The position numbers were made by a program, and so were the translations under genes. The notes below the pieces were generated by a model, which was not told the DNA's origin, did no database searches, and saw only the letters and a list, made by a program, of their open reading frames with translations. 64,000 nucleotides of DNA from Lachnoclostridium sp. UBA5725 (GTDB taxonomy: Bacteria; Bacillota; Clostridia; Lachnospirales; Lachnospiraceae). Positions 34,711-43,310 of this stretch are shown here, in pieces (position 1 is the stretch's first letter; every line of letters starts with the position of its first letter). The stretch is from contig DIGJ01000033.1 of NCBI GenBank assembly GCA_002419585.1, positions 65,600 through 129,599 on the forward strand. The letters run 5' to 3'.

Positions 34711-34740
34711 GTTGGGCTGCAAATCATCTTCCTTTTTGAT

Positions 34741-35682
34741 TTAATGATGATCCAACTTTTTTATTAAAATTTCATCGTGATGCAATTTTAATTTCTTTGC
34801 ACCCTCTTTGCTAATCGTACTTACAATTTTTACAACAAATCGTTTACCATTATCTACCTTATTTATCTGAATTCTACCTTTTAAGTATCCATGTTTACTA
34901 CAATATCCCAAACAATAGTAGTTTTTTGGATTATTGCTAAACCATCCAATTTTCTTTACTGCTGGATTTCCACAAAGAAAACAATTTATCTTTTTTATTT
35001 CCTTATCATTTAATGCTTCTTCTTTTGTTTCAAATTCTCTTGAAATATACTTCGAATACGTTCCATAATTTACATATAATTCATCTTCTACTGATTTTGG
35101 ATTATGATAACAGTCGATTGAGAAATACTGATTGATTAACATTTGATTCAATTGTTTAAATATCTTGGCCGTATATTCCGCATCGCAAAGTGCACGGTGA
35201 AACTCTTTTGATTTTTCAAAACCAAAGTATTCCACAGCATATTCTAATGTTTTTGGATTTTTTCTTCCTTCTACTTCCAATGAAAATATCTTTTGGACAT
35301 CATAATAATGAAAGGCCTTTGTTAGATAATTCGTTATTCCATAATACTCCATATTCCGCTGCAGTTCAACCAAATCCATATTTCCCCAGGTGCAAAACGA
35401 AAAATCACTGCCACACCATTCAAAAAATTCATGAACTGCATACACAAAAGATACTCCTTCTTCTAGCTCCTTTGAATCAATTTGAACCAGATCCTTTGTT
35501 ACTGGGAAAATTTCTAAGTATATATTTGGTTTAATAACCCTTTGGAACTTTTCAATGCATTTACGGTCTTTATTCAGTTTAACAGCGCCTATTTCTATTA
35601 TCTCAAATGGAATTCTTTTTTTATCTTCATCTAGCTCACTCTTTCCCTGATTCCATTCTAAATCCATTACTATATAATTCAT
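34741..35682 (-). CDS. DEDDh-type 3'-5' exonuclease domain protein
   Basis: 313 residues. An exonuclease-III-type DEDDh domain spans 1 to about 185: YIVMDLEWNQ (Asp6, Glu8), EIIEIGAVKLN, the middle Asp in WGNMDLVELQRN, and HRALCDAEYTAKIF (His and last Asp). The C-terminal 120 residues hold a CFLCGNPA/YYCLGYC pair of Cys motifs that may bind zinc. Close relatives include KapD-like exonucleases and DNA polymerase III proofreading domains; substrate unknown. Its start lies 3 bases from the stop of the upstream coiled-coil gene, so they form one operon. Confidence 0.85.
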   Translation of the reverse strand: MNYIVMDLEWNQGKSELDEDKKRIPFEIIEIGAVKLNKDRKCIEKFQRVIKPNIYLEIFPVTKDLVQIDSKELEEGVSFVYAVHEFFEWCGSDFSFCTWGNMDLVELQRNMEYYGITNYLTKAFHYYDVQKIFSLEVEGRKNPKTLEYAVEYFGFEKSKEFHRALCDAEYTAKIFKQLNQMLINQYFSIDCYHNPKSVEDELYVNYGTYSKYISREFETKEEALNDKEIKKINCFLCGNPAVKKIGWFSNNPKNYYCLGYCSKHGYLKGRIQINKVDNGKRFVVKIVSTISKEGAKKLKLHHDEILIKKLDHH

Positions 35683-35685
35683 CTT

Positions 35686-37092
35686 TTATCCCATTGATGC
35701 AAATAATGCTGCAATCTCTTCTGCACTTAACTGTTTATTCGGATCCGAAATGTCAAACGCTGGCATCTCATTCTTTTTCGTTTCCTCTACCTTATTAGTA
35801 TCCGATAAGTTATTATCCTCCACTTGAACCGTTTCAATCGTACCAATCGTATCATCAGCCGTATTCGAATTACTTTCATCAAGTGTAGCAAACATGGCAG
35901 CAATTTCATCTGCGCTCAACTGACGGTTTGGATCATTATCTTTCTTTTCTACTATGAAATCTTCGATTGGATCTTCCATCTCGTTGCTAATTTCAGTCTC
36001 TTCTGCAGCAGCAGCAAATAGCGCGGAAATTTCTTCTGCACTAAGCTGTTTATTTGAATCAAATACTTCTTTCTTTTCAACTTCTTTAATTTTAGGAATT
36101 ACAGTCTCCTCTTCCATAGCTGGAGCAACTTCCTCTTTTGCAAACGCAAGATCACTGATATCATCCTGGCTTAGTAACCCTATTTCATCATTTACGTCAG
36201 CTTGTATTGGATCAGCTTGTATCGCTTCAGCTTGTATTGGTTCTGTTTCTACTAATTCAGGAACGAATGGCTCTTCCTCTTTGGAATTAGCCTCTTTTGT
36301 TTTCGTTTTTTTAAGTTTACTTTCCTTAACGTCAACATCGTTTTGTACTTGTACTTCTACTTCAACTAACTTTGGACTGTCTTCCGTTATGAGAACATCC
36401 TCTACCTGATTTTGCTGCACAGGAACTGTATATGATACTGGAGTTGGCATAGATTGCGCATTCATATAAAGGCCTTTAACATCCATTCGCAAATTATCCG
36501 ATATCTGTTCTAATTTTATACACTCCTTTTCAATATCTCTCATACGATTTTCCATGCGGTCAATCAGAGTTGAAAAATTAGAATCTATACTATTAATTAT
36601 GTCATTACTATCAAATTTACTTTTATTTCTCTCTTCTATTATTTTGTCTGTACTTTGATGCATCGAAGCTGCTATCTTTTCACATCCTGCCTTATTGATT
36701 GCTGATGCCTTTTTAATATCTTCTCTTACATACTTTACAATTATTTTTGCCGCTTTATTCTGGGTTTCTACAATATTATCTGCCTCTGCTTTTCGGTTTT
36801 GATTTATCTCTTCAAATTTTTCTTCAATGAATTCGGAATTCTTTTTTGTTTGCACATATAGTGCTTTTTGTACCTTTTCAATTCCTTCCAATCGTTCTCC
36901 AAAATAGAGTTCCAATTTCTCATGATATCTTATTTTTTCATTCTGCCTTGCATCCAAAAGTAAATAGGTTGCTATCAAAATTACGATACTAACTCCGATA
37001 ATATTAATTTTTTCAATAATGCAATATATTTCTGCTAAAATGGACGCAGCAAAAAACACTCCAAAATATAGTATATTATTATCTTTTTTCAT
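35686..37092 (-). CDS. Membrane coiled-coil protein with repeated LSAEEIAALF peptides
   Basis: 468 residues from ATG 37092 (GGGGG 8 bases upstream; an earlier ATG at 37125 has none). N-terminus with one or two hydrophobic helices (LYFGVFFAASILAEIYCII and IIGVSIVILIATYLLL). Coiled coil about 50-210 with Lys/Glu heptads. A long acidic region ends in three near-identical peptides of the form (D)xNxQLSAxEIxAxFA at about 345-360, 387-402 and 450-465, and a weaker GLLSQDDISDL at about 305. These resemble the N-terminal CheY-binding peptide of FliM (LSQxEIDALL). No overall family recognised. Operon with the exonuclease. Confidence 0.65.
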   Translation of the reverse strand: MKKDNNILYFGVFFAASILAEIYCIIEKINIIGVSIVILIATYLLLDARQNEKIRYHEKLELYFGERLEGIEKVQKALYVQTKKNSEFIEEKFEEINQNRKAEADNIVETQNKAAKIIVKYVREDIKKASAINKAGCEKIAASMHQSTDKIIEERNKSKFDSNDIINSIDSNFSTLIDRMENRMRDIEKECIKLEQISDNLRMDVKGLYMNAQSMPTPVSYTVPVQQNQVEDVLITEDSPKLVEVEVQVQNDVDVKESKLKKTKTKEANSKEEEPFVPELVETEPIQAEAIQADPIQADVNDEIGLLSQDDISDLAFAKEEVAPAMEEETVIPKIKEVEKKEVFDSNKQLSAEEISALFAAAAEETEISNEMEDPIEDFIVEKKDNDPNRQLSADEIAAMFATLDESNSNTADDTIGTIETVQVEDNNLSDTNKVEETKKNEMPAFDISDPNKQLSAEEIAALFASMG

Positions 37093-37202
37093 ACGTATTA
37101 CCCCCTGTAAACTTCGATTATGCATATAATTATAGTATCACATTTTTCTTAATATCACAAATAAATAATCAGATAAGCTGCCCATTGAGATTGACTTATA
37201 AA

Positions 37203-37275
37203 TATAAAAAGTTCGATATACAAGCCATTGTTCACGCATACAAAATGTGATACTCTAGCTTATATATCGAACTTT
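37203..37275 (-). terminator. Terminator of serS
   Basis: 13-bp perfect stem AAAGTTCGATATA/TATATCGAACTTT (37208-37220 with 37263-37275) around a long loop, with a T-run on the minus strand after it. 40 bases beyond the serS stop. The long loop could also mean a regulatory stem. Confidence 0.7.
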
Positions 37276-37314
37276 ATCTATTAAATAGTAATGCAAAATT
37301 TCATATTTCTAATA

Positions 37315-38592
37315 TTATTGAATTTTTTCTTTTCCACCCATATAAGGTCTTAATGCTACCGGTATATTAACGGTTCCATCCTCATTCAAATTATTTTCTA
37401 AGAATGCAATTAACATTCTAGGTGGTGCAACAACTGTATTATTTAAGGTGTGCGCAAAATATTTACCATTCTTACCAGTTACGCGAATTTTCAATCTTCT
37501 AGCTTGTGCATCTCCTAAGTTAGAGCAGCTACCTACTTCAAAATATTTCTTTTGTCTAGGAGACCAAGCTTCTACATCGATTGATTTCACCTTCAAATCA
37601 GCTAAATCGCCAGAGCAGCATTCTAAAGTACGAACTGGAATATCTAAAGTGCCAAATAAATCAACGGTATTCTGCCATAATTTATCAAACCACATCTTGC
37701 TGTCTTCTGGATTACATACAACGATCATTTCCTGTTTTTCAAATTGATGAATGCGATAGACACCACGCTCTTCTAAACCATGAGCACCTTTTTCTTTTCT
37801 AAAACATGGTGAATAACTTGTCAGTGTTTGAGGTAATTGTTCTTCAGGAATAATGGTGTCAATAAATTTACCTATCATTGAGTGTTCGCTTGTCCCAATT
37901 AAGAATAAATCTTCTCCTTCGATCTTATACATCATAGCTTCCATCTCAGAAAAGCTCATTACGCCTGTAACAACATCACTACGGATCATAAAGGGTGGAA
38001 TACAATAGGTAAATCCTCTGTCAATCATAAAGTCTCTGGCATAAGAGATGATTGCAGAGTGAAGTCTTGCGATATCACCCATTAAGTAATAAAAGCCATT
38101 ACCTGCAACTTTTCGTGCGCTATCCAAATCAATACCATTGAATTTTTCCATTATCTCGGAGTGATAAGGTACTTCAAAATCAGGAACTACAGGTTCTCCA
38201 TACTTTTTGATTTCTACATTTTCACTATCATCTTTACCAATTGGAACGCTAGGGTCTATGATATTAGGAATAACCATCATTATCTTCTTCACTTTTTCCT
38301 GAAGAATCGCTTCTTTTTCTTCTAACTGGGCAAGATTTTCAGCTTCCTTATTTACCTGCTCTTTTAATGCTTCGGCCTCTTCTTTTTTTCCTTGTGCCAT
38401 AAGGGCACCGATTTGTTTGGATACTGCTTTACGATTTGCTCTTAGATTATCTGCTTCTTGTTGTGTTTTTCTACTTTCCTCATCTAACTCAATTACTTCA
38501 TCCACCAGCGGTAGTTTCGAATCCTGGAACTTATTTTTAATATTTTGTTTTACGATCTCTGGATTTTCTCTCAAAAATTTTATATCAATCAT
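37315..38592 (-). CDS. serS: Seryl-tRNA synthetase
   Basis: 425 residues, standard. Charges tRNA-Ser with serine. The N-terminal tRNA-binding coiled coil is MIDIKFLRENPEIVKQNIKN to about residue 110. The class II catalytic core has motif 2 around SPCFRKEKGAHGLEERGVYRIHQFEKQE and motif 3 near NTVVAPPRMLIAFLEN. GGAGG lies 8 bases before the ATG. The 95 bases upstream contain a promoter but no T-box, so tRNA-dependent control is not evident. Confidence 0.97.
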   Translation of the reverse strand: MIDIKFLRENPEIVKQNIKNKFQDSKLPLVDEVIELDEESRKTQQEADNLRANRKAVSKQIGALMAQGKKEEAEALKEQVNKEAENLAQLEEKEAILQEKVKKIMMVIPNIIDPSVPIGKDDSENVEIKKYGEPVVPDFEVPYHSEIMEKFNGIDLDSARKVAGNGFYYLMGDIARLHSAIISYARDFMIDRGFTYCIPPFMIRSDVVTGVMSFSEMEAMMYKIEGEDLFLIGTSEHSMIGKFIDTIIPEEQLPQTLTSYSPCFRKEKGAHGLEERGVYRIHQFEKQEMIVVCNPEDSKMWFDKLWQNTVDLFGTLDIPVRTLECCSGDLADLKVKSIDVEAWSPRQKKYFEVGSCSNLGDAQARRLKIRVTGKNGKYFAHTLNNTVVAPPRMLIAFLENNLNEDGTVNIPVALRPYMGGKEKIQ

Positions 38593-38628
38593 TTCATTTT
38601 CCTCCTACGAAAACCATCATTATTGTTA

Positions 38629-38657
38629 ATATTACCACATTCTTACACATGATACAA
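38629..38657 (-). promoter_or_regulatory. Possible promoter of serS
   Basis: Minus strand TTGTAT (38652-38657), 17 bases, TAATAT (38629-38634), about 37 bases before the serS start. Four of six matches at each box. Confidence 0.5.
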
Positions 38658-38687
38658 CCTACGTAATGAAAAATTAGTTTACTTATT

Positions 38688-38719
38688 AAAAAAGCTGAAA
38701 GTCAAAAAAGACTTTCAGC
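38688..38719 (-). terminator. Terminator of tRNA-Arg
   Basis: Perfect 10-bp hairpin GCTGAAAGTC/GACTTTCAGC (38694-38703 with 38710-38719) followed on the minus strand by TTTTTT, 2 bases beyond the tRNA. Confidence 0.93.
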
Positions 38720-38721
38720 AA

Positions 38722-38793
38722 CGTTCCCAGCCAGAGTCGAACTGGCGACTTGCCCTTAGGAGGGGCATGTTATATCCACTTAACTATGGAAAC
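38722..38793 (-). tRNA. tRNA-Arg (anticodon CCT)
   Basis: 72 nt on the minus strand: acceptor GTTTCCA/TGGGAAC, D arm GTTA/TAAC, anticodon stem TGCCC/GGGCA with loop CTCCTAA giving CCT, T arm GCCAG/CTGGC. Discriminator G; CCA not encoded. Reads AGG codons. Confidence 0.96.
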
Positions 38794-38840
38794 AGCTTAT
38801 ATATTTTAACACAAAATTTTTAAAAAAGCAATCAAGCAGT

Positions 38841-38882
38841 TTGAAGCTTAGTAAGGTAATCTTTTCTACTACTAAGCTTCAA
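38841..38882 (-). terminator. Inverted repeat after the DUF3881 gene
   Basis: 13-bp perfect stem TTGAAGCTTAGTA/TACTAAGCTTCAA (38841-38853 with 38870-38882) with a 16-base loop, 37 bases past the stop. No immediate T-run, so termination is probable but not certain. Confidence 0.5.
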
Positions 38883-38918
38883 TTACTGTTATGAAAGCCC
38901 TTCTTTAAAATCATCCTT

Positions 38919-39800
38919 CTACATTTCGGTAAAGTCAACCTTCCCTTGCATCCAGATATTTCCTTTAAAACGTCTACCTACCATTGGTTCGCCTAACAAA
39001 TCCATTTTATTAATACATATACTATAATTTATGTCATTGCAAGAAATGAATAACTGGTATACCTCTTCATTTGTCATATAGTTACGAACCAGTTTCCAGC
39101 TAAGAATTGTTCCAATCACCAAATAATTATCCGATTCCGATCCATACGGAATAAAACTAGTATCTACAATAGAATAGATATCTTCTACCCTTGAACGTCT
39201 TGATATCATTGAATATGTATCAATATCATCAATCGTAAGACTATCAATTGCTTCCTGGTTTCCAGCACGCGCTTCTGCAATTAATTGATTTCTCTGTTTC
39301 ATCTCTGCTTGCTGATGTTTCATCTTTTTTTCATCTGTATCAATACCAAGAATTATTTTACCTTCAGTTGATAAACCGGTTAACGTAAGAGGCATAATGC
39401 GGCTGGTACCTTCCAATCCTTTTGATTCAATATAATCAATGGAATTTTGAAGATAGAAAATAAGGGATACTCCTACTCTTACATCATCGCACATTCCGGT
39501 ATAAGCATCTGTATCGACCCGCTTATTTATTATAATATCTTCTTTCGCAGTTACTGCTTTCCCTCTGTAATAAGGAAAGTAATGCTCTAAATGAAAGAAT
39601 CCTTTTTCATCATAGACACCACGAATTGCTACACCCATTCCATCCGCAAAATCTTTCTTTATTTCTGTAATTGCCTCAATACGGCTAATTTTGGAAATAA
39701 ATTTTTCTGTTGGCTGATCCATAACTAGACCAATAATCTTATCTAAATCCGTTCTACTTTTTACATTACTAAACCCTATTGCTTTAAGGTAACTATGCAT
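38919..39800 (-). CDS. DUF3881 family protein
   Basis: 293 residues, matching in length and motifs the uncharacterised DUF3881 family found in Lachnospiraceae near the origin: MHSYLKAIGFSN start, GVAIRGVYDEKGFFHLEHYFPYYRG and a C-terminal FKGNIWMQGKVDF. Soluble, alpha/beta; a helical charged middle (MKHQQAEMKQRNQLIAEARA). Function unknown. Third gene downstream of parB with the HD-GYP and DUF4446 genes; gaps of only 22 bases suggest a single operon with chromosome-segregation genes. Confidence 0.8.
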   Translation of the reverse strand: MHSYLKAIGFSNVKSRTDLDKIIGLVMDQPTEKFISKISRIEAITEIKKDFADGMGVAIRGVYDEKGFFHLEHYFPYYRGKAVTAKEDIIINKRVDTDAYTGMCDDVRVGVSLIFYLQNSIDYIESKGLEGTSRIMPLTLTGLSTEGKIILGIDTDEKKMKHQQAEMKQRNQLIAEARAGNQEAIDSLTIDDIDTYSMISRRSRVEDIYSIVDTSFIPYGSESDNYLVIGTILSWKLVRNYMTNEEVYQLFISCNDINYSICINKMDLLGEPMVGRRFKGNIWMQGKVDFTEM

Positions 39801-39822
39801 ATTAACCTACCTTTTCTATAAT

Positions 39823-40893
39823 TTAAAAATCATCGAGCGTCTCTTTTATAAATAATGTCAACTTTTTTGTTAAATCTTTTTCTACCCAATCATTTATACT
39901 TTTACCATGTTTATCTTTAAATATACGGATAACCGGCCTAGTAGGACACTTGCTATTTTGTTTTATAACGATTCCTACTTCTTCTTCGCTTGTTTTCACA
40001 ATGGTCCCAATTGGATAAGCCGCAACTGATTCATTAAACACTTTCACTACATCCATGTCAAGTTTTTGACCACCCAAACCTACAATATATTCAAATGCTT
40101 CATACACTTTCATCGGTTTTACAAAATTTCCATAAACTAAATCATCAAACATATTACATATTGAAACAATCTTAGTCCCAATTTTCATCTTTTTTCCATC
40201 TAAATGCATAGGAAATCCACTTCCATCTATTAACTCATGGTGTGACAATACAATTTCTTTTGAAGCTTTGCTCAACCACTTTTCATTCTCAACAATTGAA
40301 TAACCATGAATCACATGCATTCGGAGTAATTTTATCTCTTTTTCTGTATAATCATCCACGTTTTCTTTTCGTATTTCTTCAACCGGTATGTTTACATAAC
40401 CAATATCGTGTAAAACACTTCCTACCGCTATTTCATTTATTTTATCTTTTGGCAAATTTAAGCGTAATGCTAATAGAACAGACAGTGCACATACATTAAG
40501 TGAATGTGCATATATACTTTCACTTTTTTGTCTTACTCCAGAAATATTGAACATAACTTCTGGCTGATTTAACATATCATTAATAATGTCAGAGACTACA
40601 TCTTTTAATCGTTCAAACTCACTATTACCTGAATATGCATATCGATTTATCGTGTCTGCAACAATATCCTGGCATTGCTCTTTTATTTTATTTTCTGTAA
40701 TTTCTTGTTCACTGATTCCCTCAGAAATTTCATCTTCAACGTATATTGAATCTATCTTTAATTCACTGAGTTTACTAATATAATTTTTTCTTAGTAACGT
40801 ACCTTTAGGTACTAATACCGTATCCATATCTGATAATAAAGTTTTTGCTAAAATCTCATTTCCTTTTATACTTTTAACCAAGATTTTTCTCAT
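39823..40893 (-). CDS. HD-GYP-type phosphohydrolase
   Basis: 356 residues. The N-terminal 110 residues hold a small beta domain (LAKTLLSDMDTVLVPKGTLL). The HD-GYP module follows, with SVLHDIGYVNIP (HD pair), LSHHELIDGSGFPMHL (HHE and the GYP loop read GSGFP) and CNMFDDL (Asp). The GYP triad is G-F-P preceded by Ser, a tolerated variant. Likely a cyclic-di-GMP (or other cyclic dinucleotide) phosphodiesterase in the cytosol; specificity unproved. AGGGG lies just upstream of two tandem ATGs; I take the second. Confidence 0.87.
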   Translation of the reverse strand: MRKILVKSIKGNEILAKTLLSDMDTVLVPKGTLLRKNYISKLSELKIDSIYVEDEISEGISEQEITENKIKEQCQDIVADTINRYAYSGNSEFERLKDVVSDIINDMLNQPEVMFNISGVRQKSESIYAHSLNVCALSVLLALRLNLPKDKINEIAVGSVLHDIGYVNIPVEEIRKENVDDYTEKEIKLLRMHVIHGYSIVENEKWLSKASKEIVLSHHELIDGSGFPMHLDGKKMKIGTKIVSICNMFDDLVYGNFVKPMKVYEAFEYIVGLGGQKLDMDVVKVFNESVAAYPIGTIVKTSEEEVGIVIKQNSKCPTRPVIRIFKDKHGKSINDWVEKDLTKKLTLFIKETLDDF

Positions 40894-40896
40894 CAT

Positions 40897-41044
40897 TACC
40901 CCTGCTTATTTCTTCATTGCCCTGCTCACATCTTTTACCCCTATTTATTTTATGTCCCCTGGTTATTTCAATATTACCCTGACTTATTTCTCATTGTCTT
41001 GACTTTTATTTATATCATTGCTTATTTCTTCATTGCTTCGTTCA
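40897..41044 (-). repeat. Degenerate repeats of a stop-plus-ribosome-site unit
   Basis: On the minus strand the sequence GCAATGAAGAAATAAGCA occurs at the end of the DUF4446 gene (41028-41044 region) and again just before the HD-GYP start (about 40904-40921). Between them stand several imperfect copies ending in AAATAA and AGGG(G). The unit carries both the stop codon of one gene and the ribosome-binding site of the next, as if the junction had been duplicated several times. Confidence 0.6.
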
Positions 41045-41519
41045 ATGCTTGCATCTCTTCTTCGGACATAGGTGCGTCACATTGACCATTTACAATCGTT
41101 TTTACGTAAGTATAGCAACCTTCTCTGCTGCTATGCATCGTATTTAAAACGAATCCATCGTTTGTTTCCGTAAGTAGCGCTAAAACAAAGCTCATGTTTC
41201 CACCCATTTCACGGAACGCATCATATTTAACGACTGCCATCTTATTATATGTTTTTAATAAAAACTTATCAATGGATTCTAAATGCCCATCCATTTCAAA
41301 CATATGTTCTTTCATGTTATCAATCTCATCAAATCTAGTATAAATCACTTTTTCTAATGATTTTGCATCTTGGCCTTCCATAAACTGATTGTACTTTTTC
41401 TTTAATTTACTTTGTTTTGCCATTATAACAATCAGTAAAATTAGTAAGATTAGAACTGCACCTACTGTTCCTAATAAAACATACCCTATATCTATTCCTA
41501 ATTGATCAAATACTATCAT
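41022..41519 (-). CDS. DUF4446 family membrane protein
   Basis: 165 residues from ATG 41519 (AAGGTG 6 bases upstream). One N-terminal membrane helix (IGYVLLGTVGAVLILLILLIVIM), a basic coiled coil, then the DUF4446 core with KYDAFREMGGNMSFVLALL and GFVLNTMHSSREGCYTYVKTI. The family is characteristically found beside parB in Clostridia; role unknown. Part of the parAB operon. Confidence 0.87.
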   Translation of the reverse strand: MIVFDQLGIDIGYVLLGTVGAVLILLILLIVIMAKQSKLKKKYNQFMEGQDAKSLEKVIYTRFDEIDNMKEHMFEMDGHLESIDKFLLKTYNKMAVVKYDAFREMGGNMSFVLALLTETNDGFVLNTMHSSREGCYTYVKTIVNGQCDAPMSEEEMQALNEAMKK

Positions 41520-41540
41520 TTGTAACACCTTACCTATCTT

Positions 41541-42434
41541 TTAATTTTGTATTGTCATTATCATATCTACTACTCGTTCCAATTCTTCTTGGGAATAATA
41601 TTCAATCTGAATCATACCTTTATCCTTGTCTTTACGATTAATTGAAACCTTCGTACCCATGATTGTTTTCATCTTTTCTTCTAATCCAGTATAAATGAAT
41701 TCATTTTCATCTTTCTCAACTTCTTTTTTTACTGGTTCACTATTTAATATCTTTTTTACTAATTTTTCAGTTTCTCGAACACTTAGCTTCTCATCCAATA
41801 TTTTAAGCGCTACATTGTATTGTACCTCTTCATCTTCAATTGGTATTAATGCTCTACCATGTCCTCCAGAAATAATATCATCTACTAATAATTGTTTTAC
41901 CTTATCACACAATTTAAGTAAACGCATCGAATTCGTTACAGCAGTTCTGCTTTTTGATACTTTTTCTGCTACTTCATCTTGTTTCAAATCAAATTCTTTT
42001 ATTAACCGTTGATACGCTAATGCTTCTTCAATCGGATTCAAGTCTTCTCGTTGAATATTTTCAATAATTGCAATTTCTACTATTTCCTGTTCGGTGTAAT
42101 CTTTTATTATTACAGGAACTTCCTTTAATCCAGCAATCTTTGCTGCTCTCCATCTTCTTTCACCCGCAATAATTTCATAAAACTTATCTCTTTTTTGTAC
42201 TACGAGTGGTTGTATAATACCAAACTGTTTGATAGACTCTGCTAATTCCAGCAAAGAATCTTCATCAAATTTTTTTCTTGGTTGTGAAGAATTTGGTTCT
42301 ACTTTGTTAATATTAATTAACGTTTCACGTGAAACTTTATCGGATGATACTTCTTCTGTATGTGAATTTGTCTTTTCAACCTTTTCCGGTATCATAGAAT
42401 CCAAACCTTTTCCTAATCCTCTTTTTGTTACCAT
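41541..42434 (-). CDS. parB: Chromosome-partitioning protein ParB/Spo0J
   Basis: 297 residues. The CTPase/parS-clamp domain carries the family boxes ININKVEPNSSQPRKKF, IAGERRWRAAKIAGL (C-motif 2 with GERR) and ENIQREDLNPIEEA, then a helix-turn-helix (KQDEVAEKVSKSRTAVTNSM) and a C-terminal dimerisation region. Loads on parS and spreads; recruits SMC. Overlaps parA by 7 bases. The gene itself contains a parS palindrome (42322-42335) coding for SRETL. Confidence 0.96.
   Translation of the reverse strand: MVTKRGLGKGLDSMIPEKVEKTNSHTEEVSSDKVSRETLININKVEPNSSQPRKKFDEDSLLELAESIKQFGIIQPLVVQKRDKFYEIIAGERRWRAAKIAGLKEVPVIIKDYTEQEIVEIAIIENIQREDLNPIEEALAYQRLIKEFDLKQDEVAEKVSKSRTAVTNSMRLLKLCDKVKQLLVDDIISGGHGRALIPIEDEEVQYNVALKILDEKLSVRETEKLVKKILNSEPVKKEVEKDENEFIYTGLEEKMKTIMGTKVSINRKDKDKGMIQIEYYSQEELERVVDMIMTIQN
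42322..42335. promoter_or_regulatory. parS site inside parB
   Basis: GTTTCACGTGAAAC, the 14-bp core of the Firmicute parS consensus TGTTTCACGTGAAACA, perfect palindrome, within the parB coding region near its 5' end. Expected binding site of ParB. Confidence 0.92.
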
Positions 42435-43204
42435 AAATCTTCTTCCTCTCTAGTAATTACTTCATTCGCTAAATCTCGATAAGCTTCTGCTCCAGCCGAT
42501 TTTGGATCATATATATTAATTGGTAATCCATGGCTTGGTGCTTCTGCTAATCTAACATTTCTTGGAATAATAGACTTGTATATATTTTGTTTTAAATTAT
42601 TTTTTACATTTTCCACCACTTGAAGAGATAAATTTGTTCTTGCATCGTACATCGTGAATACAACTCCTTCAATTGATAAATACGGATTCAATCTTTCTTT
42701 TACAAGATTTATTGTATGTACTAATTGCGTTAAACCTTCTAATGCATAATATTCACATTGGATCGGTACTAGTATGGTATCTGCTGTTGTCATTGCATTG
42801 ACTGTAAGAGTATTTAGTGATGGAGGGCAATCAATAATGATAAAATCATAATTATCTTTGATTTTATCAATACTTTTTTTCAAAATGTATTCTTTTTCCT
42901 CAATTCCGATAAGTTCTATTTCAGCTCCAGCTAAATTTACATTGGATGGAATCAAAGAAAGATTCTCTAATACATTATATTGAATCGCATCTTCAATCGT
43001 GCATTCTCCAATTATAAGTTGATAAATCGTATTATCAATCGTATTTTTATCAACACCAAGGCCACTTGATGTGTTACCCTGAGGGTCAGCATCAACTGTC
43101 AACACTTTCTTTCCACATTCAGCCAAGCAAGCTGATAAATTAATGGCTGTCGTAGTTTTACCTACGCCCCCCTTTTGATTTGCAACTGCTATTATTCTAC
43201 TCAT
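42428..43204 (-). CDS. parA: Chromosome-partitioning ATPase ParA/Soj
   Basis: 258 residues. Deviant Walker A KGGVGKTTT preceded by ANQ (MSRIIAVANQKGGVGKTTTA), Walker B IIIDCPPSLN, and the LVPIQCEYYALEG switch. Cytosolic P-loop ATPase that dimerises on DNA and moves with ParB. AAAGGAG lies upstream. Gene pair parA-parB with 7-base overlap. Confidence 0.96.
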   Translation of the reverse strand: MSRIIAVANQKGGVGKTTTAINLSACLAECGKKVLTVDADPQGNTSSGLGVDKNTIDNTIYQLIIGECTIEDAIQYNVLENLSLIPSNVNLAGAEIELIGIEEKEYILKKSIDKIKDNYDFIIIDCPPSLNTLTVNAMTTADTILVPIQCEYYALEGLTQLVHTINLVKERLNPYLSIEGVVFTMYDARTNLSLQVVENVKNNLKQNIYKSIIPRNVRLAEAPSHGLPINIYDPKSAGAEAYRDLANEVITREEEDLW

Positions 43205-43265
43205 TTTACAGTCTCCTTTGCACTAGTTTATATATTATATCACATAATGCTCTTTTTTTCTACTG

Positions 43266-43306
43266 TGAAAAAGAAGTAAATGTTTCATGTGAAACATTTA
43301 CTTCTT
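43266..43306 (-). terminator. Terminator with embedded parS-like site
   Basis: 17-bp perfect inverted repeat (43271-43287 with 43290-43306) followed on the minus strand by a T-run, placed just after the response regulator stop: an intrinsic terminator. Its core, 43281-43296, reads TGTTTCATGTGAAACA, the parS consensus with one change at the centre. Confidence 0.82.
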
Positions 43307-43310
43307 TGTT

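Noticed and set aside
38593..38687. T-box riboswitch for serS
   Set aside because: The space between the tRNA-Arg terminator and serS is under 100 bases and holds a promoter but no T-box sequence or antiterminator.
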